Assembly (NCBI RefSeq): GCF_001546115.1
Contig: NZ_KQ955208.1
Span: 2,125,515 to 2,189,514 of the forward strand
Direction: 5' to 3'
Length of the DNA: 64,000 nucleotides
DNA from: Paracoccus aminovorans
GTDB taxonomy: Bacteria; Pseudomonadota; Alphaproteobacteria; Rhodobacterales; Rhodobacteraceae
The notes under the pieces were generated by a model. The model was given only the letters and a program-made list of their open reading frames with translations, was not told the DNA's origin and did not search any database. The position numbers and the translations under genes were made by a program. How positions within the stretch are numbered: the first letter of the stretch is position 1; every line of letters starts with the position of its first letter. Positions 27,096 to 36,922 of this stretch are shown here, piece by piece.

Positions 27096-28032
27096 ACATG
27101 CCGGCAAAGACCACGATGCCGCCGCCGATGGCCACGTTCGGGGCCAGCGTCTCGCCGAAGATGGTCACGCCGAAGATGCTGATCCAGACGAGCTGCGTAT
27201 AGGAGAACGGCTGCAAGGCCGAGGCCTCGGCCAGTTCATAGGCCTTGATGAGCAGGAAATGCCCCATGACGCTGGTCACGCATAGCGTCAGCAGCCAGGG
27301 AATGTCCGGGCCGGCGATGGGTTGCCAATACCAGACCCCGGCCAGGGTGCTGGCAAAGGCGCCGGCGATGCCGGTCCAGAAGAAGCTGACCATGGCGCTG
27401 TCGTCGCGCGCCACCAGCCGCGTCAGCAGCCCATAGACGGCATACATCAGCGCACCCACGAAGGGCAGGATGGCGTCATGGCTCAGCGCGCCGCTGCCGG
27501 GGTTCAGCACGATCATGATGCCGATGAAGCCGACCGCGACGGCGGCCCAGCGGCGCCAGCCGACCTTTTCGCCCAGGATCGGCCCCGACAGCGCCGAGAT
27601 CAGCAGCGGATAGCAGGCAAAGATCGCATGGGTGTTGATCAGGCCCAGCCGGACGAAGGCCTCGATCACCACCACGACCTCGACCACCAGCAGCACGCCG
27701 CGGGCGATCTGCGCCACCGGCCGGCGCGACCGGATGACCCGAGACAGCCCGCCCTGGCTGCGCGCGCAGAGCAGGATCACGAAGAGCGCGAAGAACCAGT
27801 AGCGCAGCATGACGATGAAGATCGGCGAATAGACCGCGCCGAGATGGCGCGAGACGCCGTCCTGCGCCGCGAAGATGAAGGTCGAGCCGCAGATCATCAG
27901 GATCGCCGTGCCCTGCCGGTCGGCCCGGGGACGGGCCAGCGGCGGCGGGACGGCAGGGGGCTGCGAGGCCGGCGACATCAGCGGTCCGGTCTGGGACCCG
28001 GCCTGGGGCCCGGTCTGGGGATTGTCTGGCAT
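27049..28032 (-). CDS. EamA-family (DMT superfamily) transporter
   Basis: A 327-residue inner-membrane protein with ten predicted helices in two EamA repeats (first from about 42 to 180, second from about 190 to 315: GALMYAVYGLLTRLVARDD, and LQPFSYTQLVWISIFGVTIFGE). The substrate, most likely a metabolite exported from the cell, cannot be deduced. The N-terminal 40 residues are hydrophilic and encoded by short GGTCTGGG-like tandem units (about 27990-28025), an unusual addition. It converges on, and overlaps by 47 bases, the transglycosylase gene. Confidence 0.85.
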   Translation of the reverse strand: MPDNPQTGPQAGSQTGPLMSPASQPPAVPPPLARPRADRQGTAILMICGSTFIFAAQDGVSRHLGAVYSPIFIVMLRYWFFALFVILLCARSQGGLSRVIRSRRPVAQIARGVLLVVEVVVVIEAFVRLGLINTHAIFACYPLLISALSGPILGEKVGWRRWAAVAVGFIGIMIVLNPGSGALSHDAILPFVGALMYAVYGLLTRLVARDDSAMVSFFWTGIAGAFASTLAGVWYWQPIAGPDIPWLLTLCVTSVMGHFLLIKAYELAEASALQPFSYTQLVWISIFGVTIFGETLAPNVAIGGGIVVFAGMFTWWRSRQRERAASR

Positions 28033-28094
28033 GGCGCGATTCCAAGGCTGGACCCCCGCCATGCGCCCCGGCGGGGGAAAGGTCAACCGGGGGC

Positions 28095-28880
28095 TTAGTC
28101 CGGGCGGCGGATGATCTCGGCGAATTCGCCGAAAAGCTGCGGGTTCGCGGTCACGACCGAGCCGGTCTCCAGCGGGTTCTCGCCCCGGATCGGCTCCAGC
28201 CGGCCGCCGGCCTCTTTCACCAGCAGGATGCCGGCGGCGATGTCCCAGGGCTGGTTGCCGCGTTCCCAATAGCCGTCGAAGCGGCCGGCCGCGACATAGG
28301 CCAGGTCCAGCGAGGCCGCGCCCCAGCGCCGCACGCCCGCCGTCAGCGGCATCAGCCGGCCGAGGTCGCGCAGCGTCGCCGGCAGCATCGGCCGGCCGGC
28401 GAAGGGCACGCCGGTGGCGAAAATCGCCTCGATCATCTGCCGGCGGCCGGACACACGGATGCGGCGGTCGTTCAGGAAGGCGCCGTCGCCGCGCTCGGCG
28501 GTGAAGAGCTCGTCCTTGGCGGCGTCGAAGACGACCGAGGCGACGATCTCGCCCTTGTGCTCCAGCGCGATGCTGACCGCCCAATGCGGCAGGCCATGCA
28601 GGAAGTTGGTGGTGCCGTCCAGCGGGTCGACGATCCAGCGCCGGGTCGGGTCTTCGCCGGCTTCCTCGCCGGTCTCCTCGCCCAGCCAGCCATAGTTCGG
28701 GCGGGCGTTGCGCAGGTCTTCCTTGATGATGCGTTCGGCCTCGCGGTCGGCGCGGCTGACGAAATCGCCGGCGCCCTTGACCGAGACCTGAAGGTTTTCC
28801 ACCTCGCGGAAGTCCTTGACGAGGCTGCGGCCCGCCTTGCGCGCGGCCTTGATCATGATGTTGAGATTGGCGCTGGCCAT
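28095..28880 (-). CDS. suhB: inositol-1-monophosphatase family protein (SuhB-like)
   Basis: A 261-residue Mg-dependent phosphatase fold. The metal-binding motifs are all present: GEETGEEAGEDPTRRWIVDP with the first acidic ligands, PLDGTTNFLHGLP, and the C-terminal QPWDIAAGILLVKEAGG. In proteobacteria such proteins hydrolyse inositol phosphates and may also act with the transcription antitermination machinery, which the sequence alone cannot tell. The ATG at 28880 was preferred to an in-frame start at 28925 because MASANLNIMIKAARKAG is the family N-terminus. It lies 62 bases upstream of the EamA gene on the same strand. Confidence 0.9.
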   Translation of the reverse strand: MASANLNIMIKAARKAGRSLVKDFREVENLQVSVKGAGDFVSRADREAERIIKEDLRNARPNYGWLGEETGEEAGEDPTRRWIVDPLDGTTNFLHGLPHWAVSIALEHKGEIVASVVFDAAKDELFTAERGDGAFLNDRRIRVSGRRQMIEAIFATGVPFAGRPMLPATLRDLGRLMPLTAGVRRWGAASLDLAYVAAGRFDGYWERGNQPWDIAAGILLVKEAGGRLEPIRGENPLETGSVVTANPQLFGEFAEIIRRPD

Positions 28881-28938
28881 GGGGATTCCTTTTTCGGGAT
28901 TGGCGCCCTCATAGGGCAAGGCCAAGCGGAAGTGAAGG

Positions 28939-29640
28939 TCAGGGTGTGGCGATCAGCATGTAACCCGGGTGAAAGGCCAGCCGGGCCGAGGTGATCGCGC
29001 CCAGGTCGTTGAAGGTGGTGCGCTGCAGGATCAGAAGCGCGGTGCCCTGCCGGGTTTCCAGCAGCCTTGCGTTGCGGGCATCGGCGTTCTCGGCCGAAAA
29101 GGCCATGTCGGCCCGCGACCAGGGGAAATTCCTGACCAGCCATTCGTTGGCGTTGATGCGCTGGAAGTCGATGGCCTCGGCGCCCGGCGCCGCCACCGGG
29201 TTGATCCAGCGGTCCTCGACCTGGAAGGGCCTGCCGTCGCCGTAATGCACGGTGCGCAGGTGGATCAGCACCCGGCCCTCGGGCAGGGCCATGCGGGCGG
29301 CGGCCTCGGCCGGCAGAGGCGAGCGCTTCTGCGCCACGACGCGGTGGCTGTATTCCATGCCGGCGCCCTCGATCTGCTCGCGCACGATGGGGATGGTCAG
29401 CGTGGCCTTGCGGGCCGGGTTCACCGTGACATGGGTGCCAGCCCGGCGCTTGCGGTCCAAGAGCCCCTCTTCGGCCAGCAGTTGCAGGGCCTTGTTCACC
29501 GTGGCGCGGGCGACGCCGAATTCGACGGCCAGTTCGGCCTCGTCCGGGATGCGGTCGCCCTGCCGCCATTCGCGGTCGACGATGCGGCGGCGCACCTCGC
29601 TGGTGATGGCTTGCGCCTTGCTGGCGGATTTCTCGGTCAC
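28939..29640 (-). CDS. hutC: histidine utilisation repressor HutC (GntR family)
   Basis: Transcriptional repressor of the hut genes whose ligand is normally urocanate. The 233 residues have an N-terminal winged helix (about 8-70, QGDRIPDEAELAVEFGVARATVNKALQLL) and a C-terminal UTRA effector domain (about 95-230, FQVEDRWINP, LQRTTFNDLGAITSARLAFHP). Its ATG overlaps the stop of hutF (ATGA), so hutF and hutC are one leftward transcription unit. It probably binds the direct repeats between hutF and hutI and thereby controls its own synthesis. Confidence 0.93.
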   Translation of the reverse strand: MTEKSASKAQAITSEVRRRIVDREWRQGDRIPDEAELAVEFGVARATVNKALQLLAEEGLLDRKRRAGTHVTVNPARKATLTIPIVREQIEGAGMEYSHRVVAQKRSPLPAEAAARMALPEGRVLIHLRTVHYGDGRPFQVEDRWINPVAAPGAEAIDFQRINANEWLVRNFPWSRADMAFSAENADARNARLLETRQGTALLILQRTTFNDLGAITSARLAFHPGYMLIATP

Positions 29641-30995
29641 ATGCGGTCCTGAAGCCGGGCGATGGTTGCCAGATAATCGGCGATGATGCGGTCATGGTCC
29701 ATATGTCTGCCGCCCTGCACGACATGGCGGCCGGCGGCCCAGACATCGCGGACCAGACCGTCATGGCCGGCAAAGACCAGGCTGTCGAGCATCTGGTCGC
29801 CCGTGCGGCCCGCCATCACCGGATTGGCGCGGTCGACGGCGACCAGATCGGCCCAGAGCCCGGGTGCAATCGCCCCGGTCTCGCGCCCCGCCGCCGTGGC
29901 GCCGCCGTCGAGCCCGGCCTGATACAGCACCCGGCCGGTCGAGCGTTCCGGGGTGGCCAGGATCGCCCTGCCGCGGTCGCGCAGGCGCTGGCTGTATTCC
30001 AGCGTGCGCAACTCCTCGACCAGCGAGATGCGGATGTTGCTGTCCGAGCCGAAGCCGTAGCGCGCGCCGGCCTCGGCCCAGATCGTGCCGTTGAAGATGC
30101 CGTCGCCAAGGCTGGATTCGGTGATCGGGCACAGGCCCGCCACGGCGCCGGTGGCGGCCAGGCGGCGGGTCTCGTCCTCGGTCATGTGGGTCAGGTGGAT
30201 CAGGGTCCAGCGCCGGTCGGGGGCGTGGTTCTCCAGCAGCCATTCGACCGGGCGGCGGCCATAGGCGGCGCTGATCTCCTCGATCTCGGGCACTTGTTCG
30301 GCCAGGTGCATGTGCAGCGGGCGGCCGGGGCGCAGCGCCACGCATTCCGCCAGCCCCTCGGGCGAGACGGCGCGCAGGCTGTGCGGCGCGATGCCGATGC
30401 CGGCGTCGGCGGGCAGGGCGCTGAGCGCGGTCTCGGCGCCCTCGACCAGCCGCAGGAATTCCTCGGGCGTGGTGCCGAACCGGTTCTGGCCCGGCGCCAA
30501 GGGACGGCGGTCCACGCCGCCGAACTGGTAATGCACCGGCAAAAGCGTCAGGCCGATGCCCGAGCGCGCGGCGGCGGCGGCGATGCGTTCGGCCATCTCG
30601 GCAATATTGTCGTAGTGGCCGCCGCCGGGACGGTGGTGCAGATAGTGGAATTCGACATTGGTGGCATAGCCGGCCTCCAGCATCTCCATCTGCACCAGCG
30701 CCGCGATGGATTCGACGTCATCGGGCGTCAGGTGGTCGAGAAAGCGATACATGATCTGGCGCCAGGTCCAGAAGGTGTCGCGTGGCTCCGGCCCCCTGGC
30801 CTCGCTAAGCCCGGCCATGGCGCGCTGGAAGGCGTGGCTGTGCAGGTTCGCCAGCGCCGGCAGCAGCAGCGGCACGGCCGCGCCGCCGCTGACGCCGGCC
30901 TCAACGGCGGCGATTCGGCCCCGATCCACCGTCACGCAGACATTTTCCGCCCAGCCATCGGGCAGCAAGGCCCGTTCTGCCCAGATCTTTTCCAT
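29637..30995 (-). CDS. hutF: formimidoylglutamate deiminase HutF
   Basis: Amidohydrolase that converts N-formimino-glutamate to N-formyl-glutamate and ammonia, the first half of the two-step hut branch. The 452 residues show the metal ligands LHSHAFQR near residue 54, HMHLAEQ about 240, HLTHMTEDE about 275 and GSDSNIRISLVEELR near 325. It is divergent from the main hut operon and shares its control region. Together with HutG it replaces the single-step formiminoglutamase (HutE) route. It is followed by hutC with a four-base overlap. Confidence 0.95.
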   Translation of the reverse strand: MEKIWAERALLPDGWAENVCVTVDRGRIAAVEAGVSGGAAVPLLLPALANLHSHAFQRAMAGLSEARGPEPRDTFWTWRQIMYRFLDHLTPDDVESIAALVQMEMLEAGYATNVEFHYLHHRPGGGHYDNIAEMAERIAAAAARSGIGLTLLPVHYQFGGVDRRPLAPGQNRFGTTPEEFLRLVEGAETALSALPADAGIGIAPHSLRAVSPEGLAECVALRPGRPLHMHLAEQVPEIEEISAAYGRRPVEWLLENHAPDRRWTLIHLTHMTEDETRRLAATGAVAGLCPITESSLGDGIFNGTIWAEAGARYGFGSDSNIRISLVEELRTLEYSQRLRDRGRAILATPERSTGRVLYQAGLDGGATAAGRETGAIAPGLWADLVAVDRANPVMAGRTGDQMLDSLVFAGHDGLVRDVWAAGRHVVQGGRHMDHDRIIADYLATIARLQDRM

Positions 30996-31020
30996 TGCGC
31001 CGCCCTTTTCTGTGCGAAAA

Positions 31021-31058
31021 TAAGTTTAGACATAGACTGGAATTAAGTTTAGACATAG
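31021..31058. promoter_or_regulatory. two 15-bp direct repeats, probable HutC operators
   Basis: TAAGTTTAGACATAG occurs at 31021-31035 and, without mismatch, at 31044-31058; starts are 23 bases apart. Each contains GTTTAGAC, close to a GT-N-TA-N-AC palindrome as favoured by GntR-type regulators. They lie in the 97-base region between the divergent hutF and hutI starts, so one regulator could control both directions. The local sequence is much richer in A+T than its surroundings. Confidence 0.65.
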
Positions 31059-31092
31059 AAGCAACGAGAAATCAATCCGGGACGAATGGCCG

Positions 31093-32295
31093 ATGCAGGT
31101 TTTCAGCAATGCCCAGATCGCGACCATGGCTGATCCGTCAGGGGGTTACGGGCTGATCGAGCGCGGCGCCATGGTCGTCGAGGATGCGCGAATCAGTTGG
31201 GTCGGCGCCGAATCCGATCTGCCGGCGCGCTATGCCGGCGCGACGCGGCAGGATCTGGGGGGGCGGCTGGTCACGCCGGGGCTGATCGACTGCCACACCC
31301 ATATCGTCTTTGGCGGCGACCGCGCCCGCGAGTTCGAGATGCGGCTGGAGGGCGCCAGCTATGAAGAGATCGCCCGCGCCGGCGGCGGCATCCTGTCCAG
31401 CGTCCGCGCCACCCGCGCGGCGGACGAGGCCGCGCTGCTGAAAGCCGCGCTGACCCGCGTCGACCACCTGATCGCCGAGGGCGTGACTACCATCGAGATC
31501 AAGTCGGGCTATGGCCTGACCGTCGCCGACGAGCTGAAGATGCTGCGCGTCGCCCGGCTGATCGAGGCGCGCCGCCCGGTCCAGGTCCGCACCACCTGGC
31601 TGGCCGCCCATGCCCTGCCGCCGGAATACAAGGACGACCGCCAGGGCTATATCCGCGATGTGGTGCTGGCCGGGATGGACGCCGCCCATGCCGAGGATCT
31701 GGCCGATGCTGTGGACGGTTTCTGCGAGGGCATCGCCTTTTCCCGCGAGGAGATGGCGGTGATCTTCGATCATGCGAAAAGCCTCGGCCTGCCGGTCAAG
31801 CTGCATGCCGAGCAGCTGTCCAACCTGCATGGCGCGGCCATGGCGGCCGAGCATGGCGCGATTTCGGCCGATCATCTGGAATGGCTGGGCCAGGACGGCG
31901 TCGATGCCATGGCGGCATCCGGCACCGTTGCCGTGCTGCTGCCCGGCGCCTTCTATACGCTGCGCGAGACCAGGCTGCCCCCCGTCCAGGCGTTGCGTGA
32001 TGCCGGGGTGGCGCTGGCGCTGGCGACCGATTGCAACCCCGGCACCTCGCCGCTGACCTCGCTGCTGCTGACGATGAATATGGGCGCGACGCTGTTTCGC
32101 ATGACGCCCAGCGAATGCCTGGCCGGCGTCACCCGCAACGCCGCCCGCGCCCTGGGCCTGACCGACCGGGGCGTGATCGCCGCCGATCTGCGCGCCGACC
32201 TGGCGGTCTGGGACGCAGCCCATCCGGCGGAGCTGACCTATCGCATCGGCTTCAACCCGCTTCACTCCCGCATCTTCGGAGGCGACTTTGTCTGA
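31093..32295 (+). CDS. hutI: imidazolonepropionase HutI
   Basis: Metal-dependent hydrolase that opens the imidazolone ring of imidazolonepropionate to give formiminoglutamate, third step of histidine breakdown. The 400 residues carry [14 protein letters not shown] (metal site HTH, near residue 73), KSGYGL, the HAEQLSN ligand and [10 protein letters not shown] with the catalytic Asp. It is the first gene of the rightward hut operon. The ATG at 31093 follows a GGGACGA element. Its 3' end overlaps the hutH start by eight bases. Confidence 0.95.
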   Translation: MQVFSNAQIATMADPSGGYGLIERGAMVVEDARISWVGAESDLPARYAGATRQDLGGRLVTPGLIDCHTHIVFGGDRAREFEMRLEGASYEEIARAGGGILSSVRATRAADEAALLKAALTRVDHLIAEGVTTIEIKSGYGLTVADELKMLRVARLIEARRPVQVRTTWLAAHALPPEYKDDRQGYIRDVVLAGMDAAHAEDLADAVDGFCEGIAFSREEMAVIFDHAKSLGLPVKLHAEQLSNLHGAAMAAEHGAISADHLEWLGQDGVDAMAASGTVAVLLPGAFYTLRETRLPPVQALRDAGVALALATDCNPGTSPLTSLLLTMNMGATLFRMTPSECLAGVTRNAARALGLTDRGVIAADLRADLAVWDAAHPAELTYRIGFNPLHSRIFGGDFV

Positions 32296-33841
32296 ACTGA
32301 TCCTGATCCCCGGCGAAACCACACTGGCGCAGCTCGAGCGCGTCTGGCGCGAGGGCCTGGCCGTGCGGCTGGCCGACAGCGCCCGGCCCGGCATCGCCGC
32401 CTCTGCCGCCCGCATCGAAGCTGCCGCCAATGGCGACGTGCCGGTCTATGGCGTGAACACCGGCTTCGGCAAGCTCGCCTCGATCAAGATCGCGTCCAAG
32501 GACACCGCGACGCTGCAACGCAACCTGATCCTGTCGCATTGCTGCGGCGTGGGCGAGCCGGTCGAGCTGGAAACCGTGCGCCTGATCATGGTGCTGAAGC
32601 TTCTGTCGCTGGGCCGCGGCGCCTCGGGCGTGCGTCCCGAGGTCATCGCGCTGATCGAGGCGATGCTGGCCCGCGGCGTGCTGCCGGTGATCCCGTCGCA
32701 GGGCTCGGTCGGCGCCTCGGGCGACCTGGCGCCGCTGGCGCATATGGCCGCCGCCATGCTGGGCGAGGGCCGCGCGACTTATGACGGCCGCGAGATGCCC
32801 GCGGCCGAGGCGCTGGCCGCCGCCGGGCTCGCGCCCGTGGTGCTGGCCGCGAAAGAGGGTCTGGCGCTGATCAACGGCACCCAGGTCTCGACCGCCTTCG
32901 CGCTGGCGGGATTGTTCGATGCCTTCGCCAGCGCCCGGGCGGCGCTGGTCACCTCCTCGCTGTCGACCGATGCGATCATGGGCTCGACCGCGCCCTTCCT
33001 GGACGAGATCCACACCCTGCGCGGCCATCGCGGCCAGATCGTCGCGGCGCGGACGATCCGGGCGCTGATGGAGGGCTCCGAGATCCGCGAAAGCCACCGG
33101 ATCGGCGATACCCGGGTGCAGGATCCCTATTGCATCCGCTGCCAGCCGCAGGTCACCGGCGCCTGCATCGACCTGCTGACCCAGGTCGGGCGCACGCTGG
33201 AGATCGAGGCCAATGCCGCGACCGACAACCCGCTGGTGCTGGTCGGGGCCGACCGCATCGTCTCGGGCGGGAACTTCCATGCCGAGCCGGTGGCCTTCGC
33301 CGCCGACCAGATCGCGCTGGCGATCGCCGAGATCGGCGCGATTTCACAGCGCCGCATCGCGCTGATGGTCGATCCGGCGCTGAGCCATGACCTGCCGCCC
33401 TTCCTGACCCCCGATCCGGGCCTGAATTCGGGGCTGATGATCGCGGAAGTGACCTCGGCGGCGCTGATGTCGGAAAACAAGCATCTGGCGACGCCCTGCT
33501 CGACCGACTCGACGCCGACCTCGGCCAACCAGGAGGATCACGTCAGCATGGCCGCGCATGGCGCGCGCCGGCTTCGCCGCATGAACGCGAACCTCGCGCA
33601 TATCCTGGGGATCGAGGCGCTGTGCGCCAGCGCCGGCGTCGAGTTCCGCGCGCCGCTGAAGACCTCGGGCCCGCTGCAGAAGGTCATCGCTACGCTGCGC
33701 GCGACGATCCCGGCGCTGGACCAGGACCGCTACATGGCCCCCGACCTGGCCGAGGCGGCGCGGCTGATCCACGACGGCACCCTGGTCGCGGCTGTGCCGG
33801 CCGACCTGCTGGCCGACCTGCTGGCCGAGGTGACGGCATGA
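32288..33841 (+). CDS. hutH: histidine ammonia-lyase HutH
   Basis: Removes ammonia from L-histidine to yield urocanate. The 517 residues contain the autocatalytic MIO-forming triad Ala143-Ser144-Gly145 within [13 protein letters not shown], the active-site tyrosine region [12 protein letters not shown], and later [31 protein letters not shown]. The start is TTG at 32288, supported by GGAGG five bases upstream and by overlap with hutI; it is one of three non-ATG starts used here. Its end overlaps hutG by four bases. Confidence 0.96.
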   Translation: MSELILIPGETTLAQLERVWREGLAVRLADSARPGIAASAARIEAAANGDVPVYGVNTGFGKLASIKIASKDTATLQRNLILSHCCGVGEPVELETVRLIMVLKLLSLGRGASGVRPEVIALIEAMLARGVLPVIPSQGSVGASGDLAPLAHMAAAMLGEGRATYDGREMPAAEALAAAGLAPVVLAAKEGLALINGTQVSTAFALAGLFDAFASARAALVTSSLSTDAIMGSTAPFLDEIHTLRGHRGQIVAARTIRALMEGSEIRESHRIGDTRVQDPYCIRCQPQVTGACIDLLTQVGRTLEIEANAATDNPLVLVGADRIVSGGNFHAEPVAFAADQIALAIAEIGAISQRRIALMVDPALSHDLPPFLTPDPGLNSGLMIAEVTSAALMSENKHLATPCSTDSTPTSANQEDHVSMAAHGARRLRRMNANLAHILGIEALCASAGVEFRAPLKTSGPLQKVIATLRATIPALDQDRYMAPDLAEAARLIHDGTLVAAVPADLLADLLAEVTA

Positions 33842-34629
33842 TCCCGGTCGAGGTCGTCCAGGGGGACAGCCCGGTCATCCTGGGCCTGCCCCATACCGGC
33901 ACCTGGCTGCCGGCTCATGTCGAGGCGGCGCTGAACCCGCGCGGCCGGGTGCTGGCCGATACCGACTGGCATATCGAGCGGCTTTACGACGGGCTGCTGC
34001 CCGGCGCGACCACGGTGCGGGCGACCTTCCACCGCTATGTCATCGACGCGAACCGCGGCCCGGACGACGCGAGCCTCTATCCCGGCCAGAACACCACCGG
34101 CCTGGTGCCGCTGACCGATTTCGACGGCGCGCCGATCTGGGAGGTGGAGCCGAGTGCCGAGGAGATCGCCACCCGCAAGGCGCAGTTCCACGCCCCCTAT
34201 CACGCCGCGCTGGCCGCCGAGATCGCGCGGGTGAAGGCGAAGCACGGGGTCGCGATCCTTTACGACTGCCACTCGATCCGCTCGGTGATCCCGTTCCTGT
34301 TTCAGGGCGTGCTGCCGGATTTCAACATCGGCACCAACGGCGGGGCGTCCTGCGCGCCGGCCATCGAGGCCGCCACGCAGGAGGTCGCAGCCGCGACGGG
34401 CCGGACCCATGTTCTGAACGGCCGTTTCAAGGGCGGCTGGACGACGCGGCATTACGGCCAGCCGGGGCAGGGCGTCCACGCGATCCAGATGGAACTGGCG
34501 CAATCCACGCATCTGGCGACCGAGGCCCCGCCCTTTGCCTATGACGCGCAGAAGGCCGAGGCGCTGCGGGGGCCGCTGAAGGAGATCCTGACCCGCCTTG
34601 CGGCGCTGGCGCCGGAGCTGCGGGCATGA
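33838..34629 (+). CDS. hutG: N-formylglutamate deformylase HutG
   Basis: Hydrolyses N-formyl-L-glutamate to glutamate and formate, the last step after HutF. The 263 residues belong to the N-formylglutamate amidohydrolase family, with [11 protein letters not shown] near the N-terminus, [20 protein letters not shown], the Arg in [36 protein letters not shown] and a C-terminal MELAQSTHL. It overlaps hutH and the following CoA-transferase gene by four bases each. Its presence with hutF shows that the formate-releasing route is used. Confidence 0.94.
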   Translation: MIPVEVVQGDSPVILGLPHTGTWLPAHVEAALNPRGRVLADTDWHIERLYDGLLPGATTVRATFHRYVIDANRGPDDASLYPGQNTTGLVPLTDFDGAPIWEVEPSAEEIATRKAQFHAPYHAALAAEIARVKAKHGVAILYDCHSIRSVIPFLFQGVLPDFNIGTNGGASCAPAIEAATQEVAAATGRTHVLNGRFKGGWTTRHYGQPGQGVHAIQMELAQSTHLATEAPPFAYDAQKAEALRGPLKEILTRLAALAPELRA

Positions 34630-35759
34630 AGCCACTGGCCGGAATCAAGGTGCTGGACCTGTCGCGGGTGCTGGCCGGGCCCTATGCGACGGCGCTACTG
34701 GCCGACCTGGGGGCCGAGATCATCAAGCTGGAGCCGCCCGCGGGCGACGACTACCGCCATATCGGCCCGTTCAAGGACGGCGAAAGCGCGCTGTTCACGC
34801 TGAACAACCGCGGCAAGCAAAGCCTGGTGCTGGACCTGAAAAACCCGGCCGACCTGGCGCTGGCGCGTGCCATCGCGGCGCAGGTGGACGTGGTGGTGGA
34901 AAACTTCCGCCCCGGCGTCGCGGCCCGGCTGGGGCTGGGTGCCGAGGACTTGCGCGCGGCGAATCCGCGGCTGGTCTATTGCTCGATCTCGGGCTTTGGG
35001 CAGGACGGGCCGTTCCGCGACCTGCCGGCCTATGACCTGGTGGTGCAGGCCATGTCGGGCCTGATGGCCGGCACGGGCGAGGAGGGCGGCGCGCCGCTGA
35101 AGACCGGCGAAAGCATCGCCGACCTGCTGGCCGGCCTGTTCGCGAGCTGGGCCATCATGGCGGCGCTGGTGGGCCGGAATGCCAGCGGCCAGGGCGCGGT
35201 GCTGGACGTGGCGATGTATGACGCGCTGTTTTCCATGCTGACCACCAGCCATGCGCTGCATTTCTATGCCGGGAAGCTGCCGCAGCGGGTCGGGAACCGC
35301 CATCCCTTGTCGACGCCCTTCGGCTGCTTTGCCACCAGCGACGGGCAGGTGGTGATCGCGGTGCTGTCGGGCAAGCAATTCGCCGCGCTGGCACAGCTGA
35401 TCGGCGCCCCCGAGGCGGCGGCAGACCCGCGTTTCGCCAGCGACGAAGCGCGCACCGCGCACGAGCCCGAGATCAAGGCGCTGATCGAGGCCTGGTCCTC
35501 GACGCAGAGCACCGAGGCCGCCGTGGCGGCGCTGGCCGGTGCAGGCCTGCCCGCCGCGCCGATCTGGGACATCGCCCAGGCGGCCGACAGTGACCACGCC
35601 CGCGCGCGCGGGTTGGTCAGCCTGCTGGGCCGCACCCCGGTCGTCGGCCAGCCGGTGCGTTTCGACGGCGAGAAACCCCTGGCCGGCAGCCCGGCCCCGC
35701 GGCTTGGCGGCGACCGTGCCGCCATCCTGCGCGCATTCGGATTGGAGGAAACCGCATGA
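34626..35759 (+). CDS. class III CoA-transferase (CaiB/BaiF family) inside the hut operon
   Basis: A 377-residue enzyme that moves CoA between a thioester and a free carboxylic acid. The N-terminus shows LAGIKVLDLSRVLAGPYATALLADLGAE, then ENFRPGVAARLGL and the catalytic aspartate D166 in GESIADLLAG. Substrates are not deducible from the family alone. Four-base overlaps with hutG upstream and with the acyl-CoA dehydrogenase downstream show that it is made with the histidine enzymes, yet no hut step needs CoA. Imidazolepropionate is an attractive acid substrate, since its CoA ester could be desaturated by the next gene product. Other acids cannot be excluded. Confidence 0.88.
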   Translation: MKPLAGIKVLDLSRVLAGPYATALLADLGAEIIKLEPPAGDDYRHIGPFKDGESALFTLNNRGKQSLVLDLKNPADLALARAIAAQVDVVVENFRPGVAARLGLGAEDLRAANPRLVYCSISGFGQDGPFRDLPAYDLVVQAMSGLMAGTGEEGGAPLKTGESIADLLAGLFASWAIMAALVGRNASGQGAVLDVAMYDALFSMLTTSHALHFYAGKLPQRVGNRHPLSTPFGCFATSDGQVVIAVLSGKQFAALAQLIGAPEAAADPRFASDEARTAHEPEIKALIEAWSSTQSTEAAVAALAGAGLPAAPIWDIAQAADSDHARARGLVSLLGRTPVVGQPVRFDGEKPLAGSPAPRLGGDRAAILRAFGLEETA

Positions 35760-36910
35760 GCGACGACTGGCCCATGCTGGCCGAAGAGGAACGGCTGTTC
35801 TGCGACGTGCTGGAGCGCATCTGCGCCGAGCGGATCGCGCCCAAGGCGGCGGAAACCGACGAGACTTCGGGTTTCGTCCATGACCAGCTTGCCGTGCTGG
35901 GCGAGGCCGGCATGATGGGCGCGAACCTGCCCGAAGCCTATGGTGGCAGCGGCATCTCGGCCCCGGCGCTGTTGCGCGCGGTCGCCATCGTGGCGGGGGC
36001 CTGCGGGTCCACGGCCTCGGCGCTGACGGCGCATTACCTGGCGACCGACTCGATCCTGATCGGCGGGTCGGAATCGCAGAAGCAGGAATGGCTGCAAAAG
36101 GCCGCGACGGGCGAGGCGCTGGGCGCCTTCGCCCTGACCGAGCCGACCGCCGGCTCGGACCCCGCCGACATGAAGACCCGCGCCCGCCGCACGGAAACCG
36201 GCTGGCACCTGAAGGGCACGAAATGCTTCATCTCGAACGGCGGCGTGGCGGATTTCATCGTCGTCTATGCGGTGACCGATCCCGACAAGGGCCATCGCGG
36301 CATCTCGGCCTTCATCCTGCCGAAAGGGACGCCGGGGCTGGAGCCGGGCGCGCCGGAAAAAACCATGGGGCTGAAGGGCGGGCATGTGTTCACCCTGAAC
36401 CTCGACTGCCAGCTGCCCGAGGATGCCCTGCTGGGCGAGGAGGGCAGGGGCTTTCGCACCGCCATGCAGGTGCTGGACAACGGCCGCATCGAGGTCGCGG
36501 CGCAATGCCTGGGGCTGGCGAAAGCGGCCATGGACGCCGCCATCGCCTATGCCAAGGACCGCGTGATCGGCGGCGAGCGGCTGACCGACCGCCAGGGCAT
36601 CCGCTGGATGATCGCCGACATGGGCGTCGCCTGGCGTTCGGCGCTGCTCTTGTCGCAGGATGCCGCGCGCCAGCGCCAGCACGCCCATGACCACGGCGGG
36701 CGCTTCTCGCTGGCCTCGAGCATGGCGAAACTGGCTGCCAGCGAGGCGGCGGGCAAGATCGCCGACACCGCGCTGCAACTGCATGGCGGCTATGGCTATA
36801 CCCGCGATTTCCCCATCGAACGCATCGCCCGCGATCTGCGCATCATGCGGATCTACGAAGGTTCGTCCGAAATCCAACGCATCATCATTTCCGGCAACAT
36901 GCTGGCCTGA
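35756..36910 (+). CDS. acyl-CoA dehydrogenase inside the hut operon
   Basis: A 384-residue FAD enzyme that introduces an alpha-beta double bond in an acyl-CoA and passes electrons to ETF. Family motifs in order: LPEAYGGSG, FALTEPTAGSDPADMKTRA (FAD and substrate site), FISNGGVADFIVV, LHGGYGYTRDFPIER, and the catalytic base E368 in RIYEGSSEIQR. It looks like the short/medium-chain type and lacks the arrangement of glutaryl-CoA dehydrogenases. It overlaps the CoA-transferase gene by four bases and is 12 bases before hutU, whose substrate urocanate is a 2,3-unsaturated acid. See the finding for the proposed role. Confidence 0.9.
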   Translation: MSDDWPMLAEEERLFCDVLERICAERIAPKAAETDETSGFVHDQLAVLGEAGMMGANLPEAYGGSGISAPALLRAVAIVAGACGSTASALTAHYLATDSILIGGSESQKQEWLQKAATGEALGAFALTEPTAGSDPADMKTRARRTETGWHLKGTKCFISNGGVADFIVVYAVTDPDKGHRGISAFILPKGTPGLEPGAPEKTMGLKGGHVFTLNLDCQLPEDALLGEEGRGFRTAMQVLDNGRIEVAAQCLGLAKAAMDAAIAYAKDRVIGGERLTDRQGIRWMIADMGVAWRSALLLSQDAARQRQHAHDHGGRFSLASSMAKLAASEAAGKIADTALQLHGGYGYTRDFPIERIARDLRIMRIYEGSSEIQRIIISGNMLA

Positions 36911-36922
36911 ACGGAGACCGAG

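Noticed and set aside
35756-36910. Glutaryl-CoA dehydrogenase with a succinyl-CoA:glutarate CoA-transferase as partner
   Set aside because: That pair is common elsewhere, but the dehydrogenase here lacks the typical GCDH segments and resembles short/medium-chain enzymes; the location in the hut operon also argues against it.
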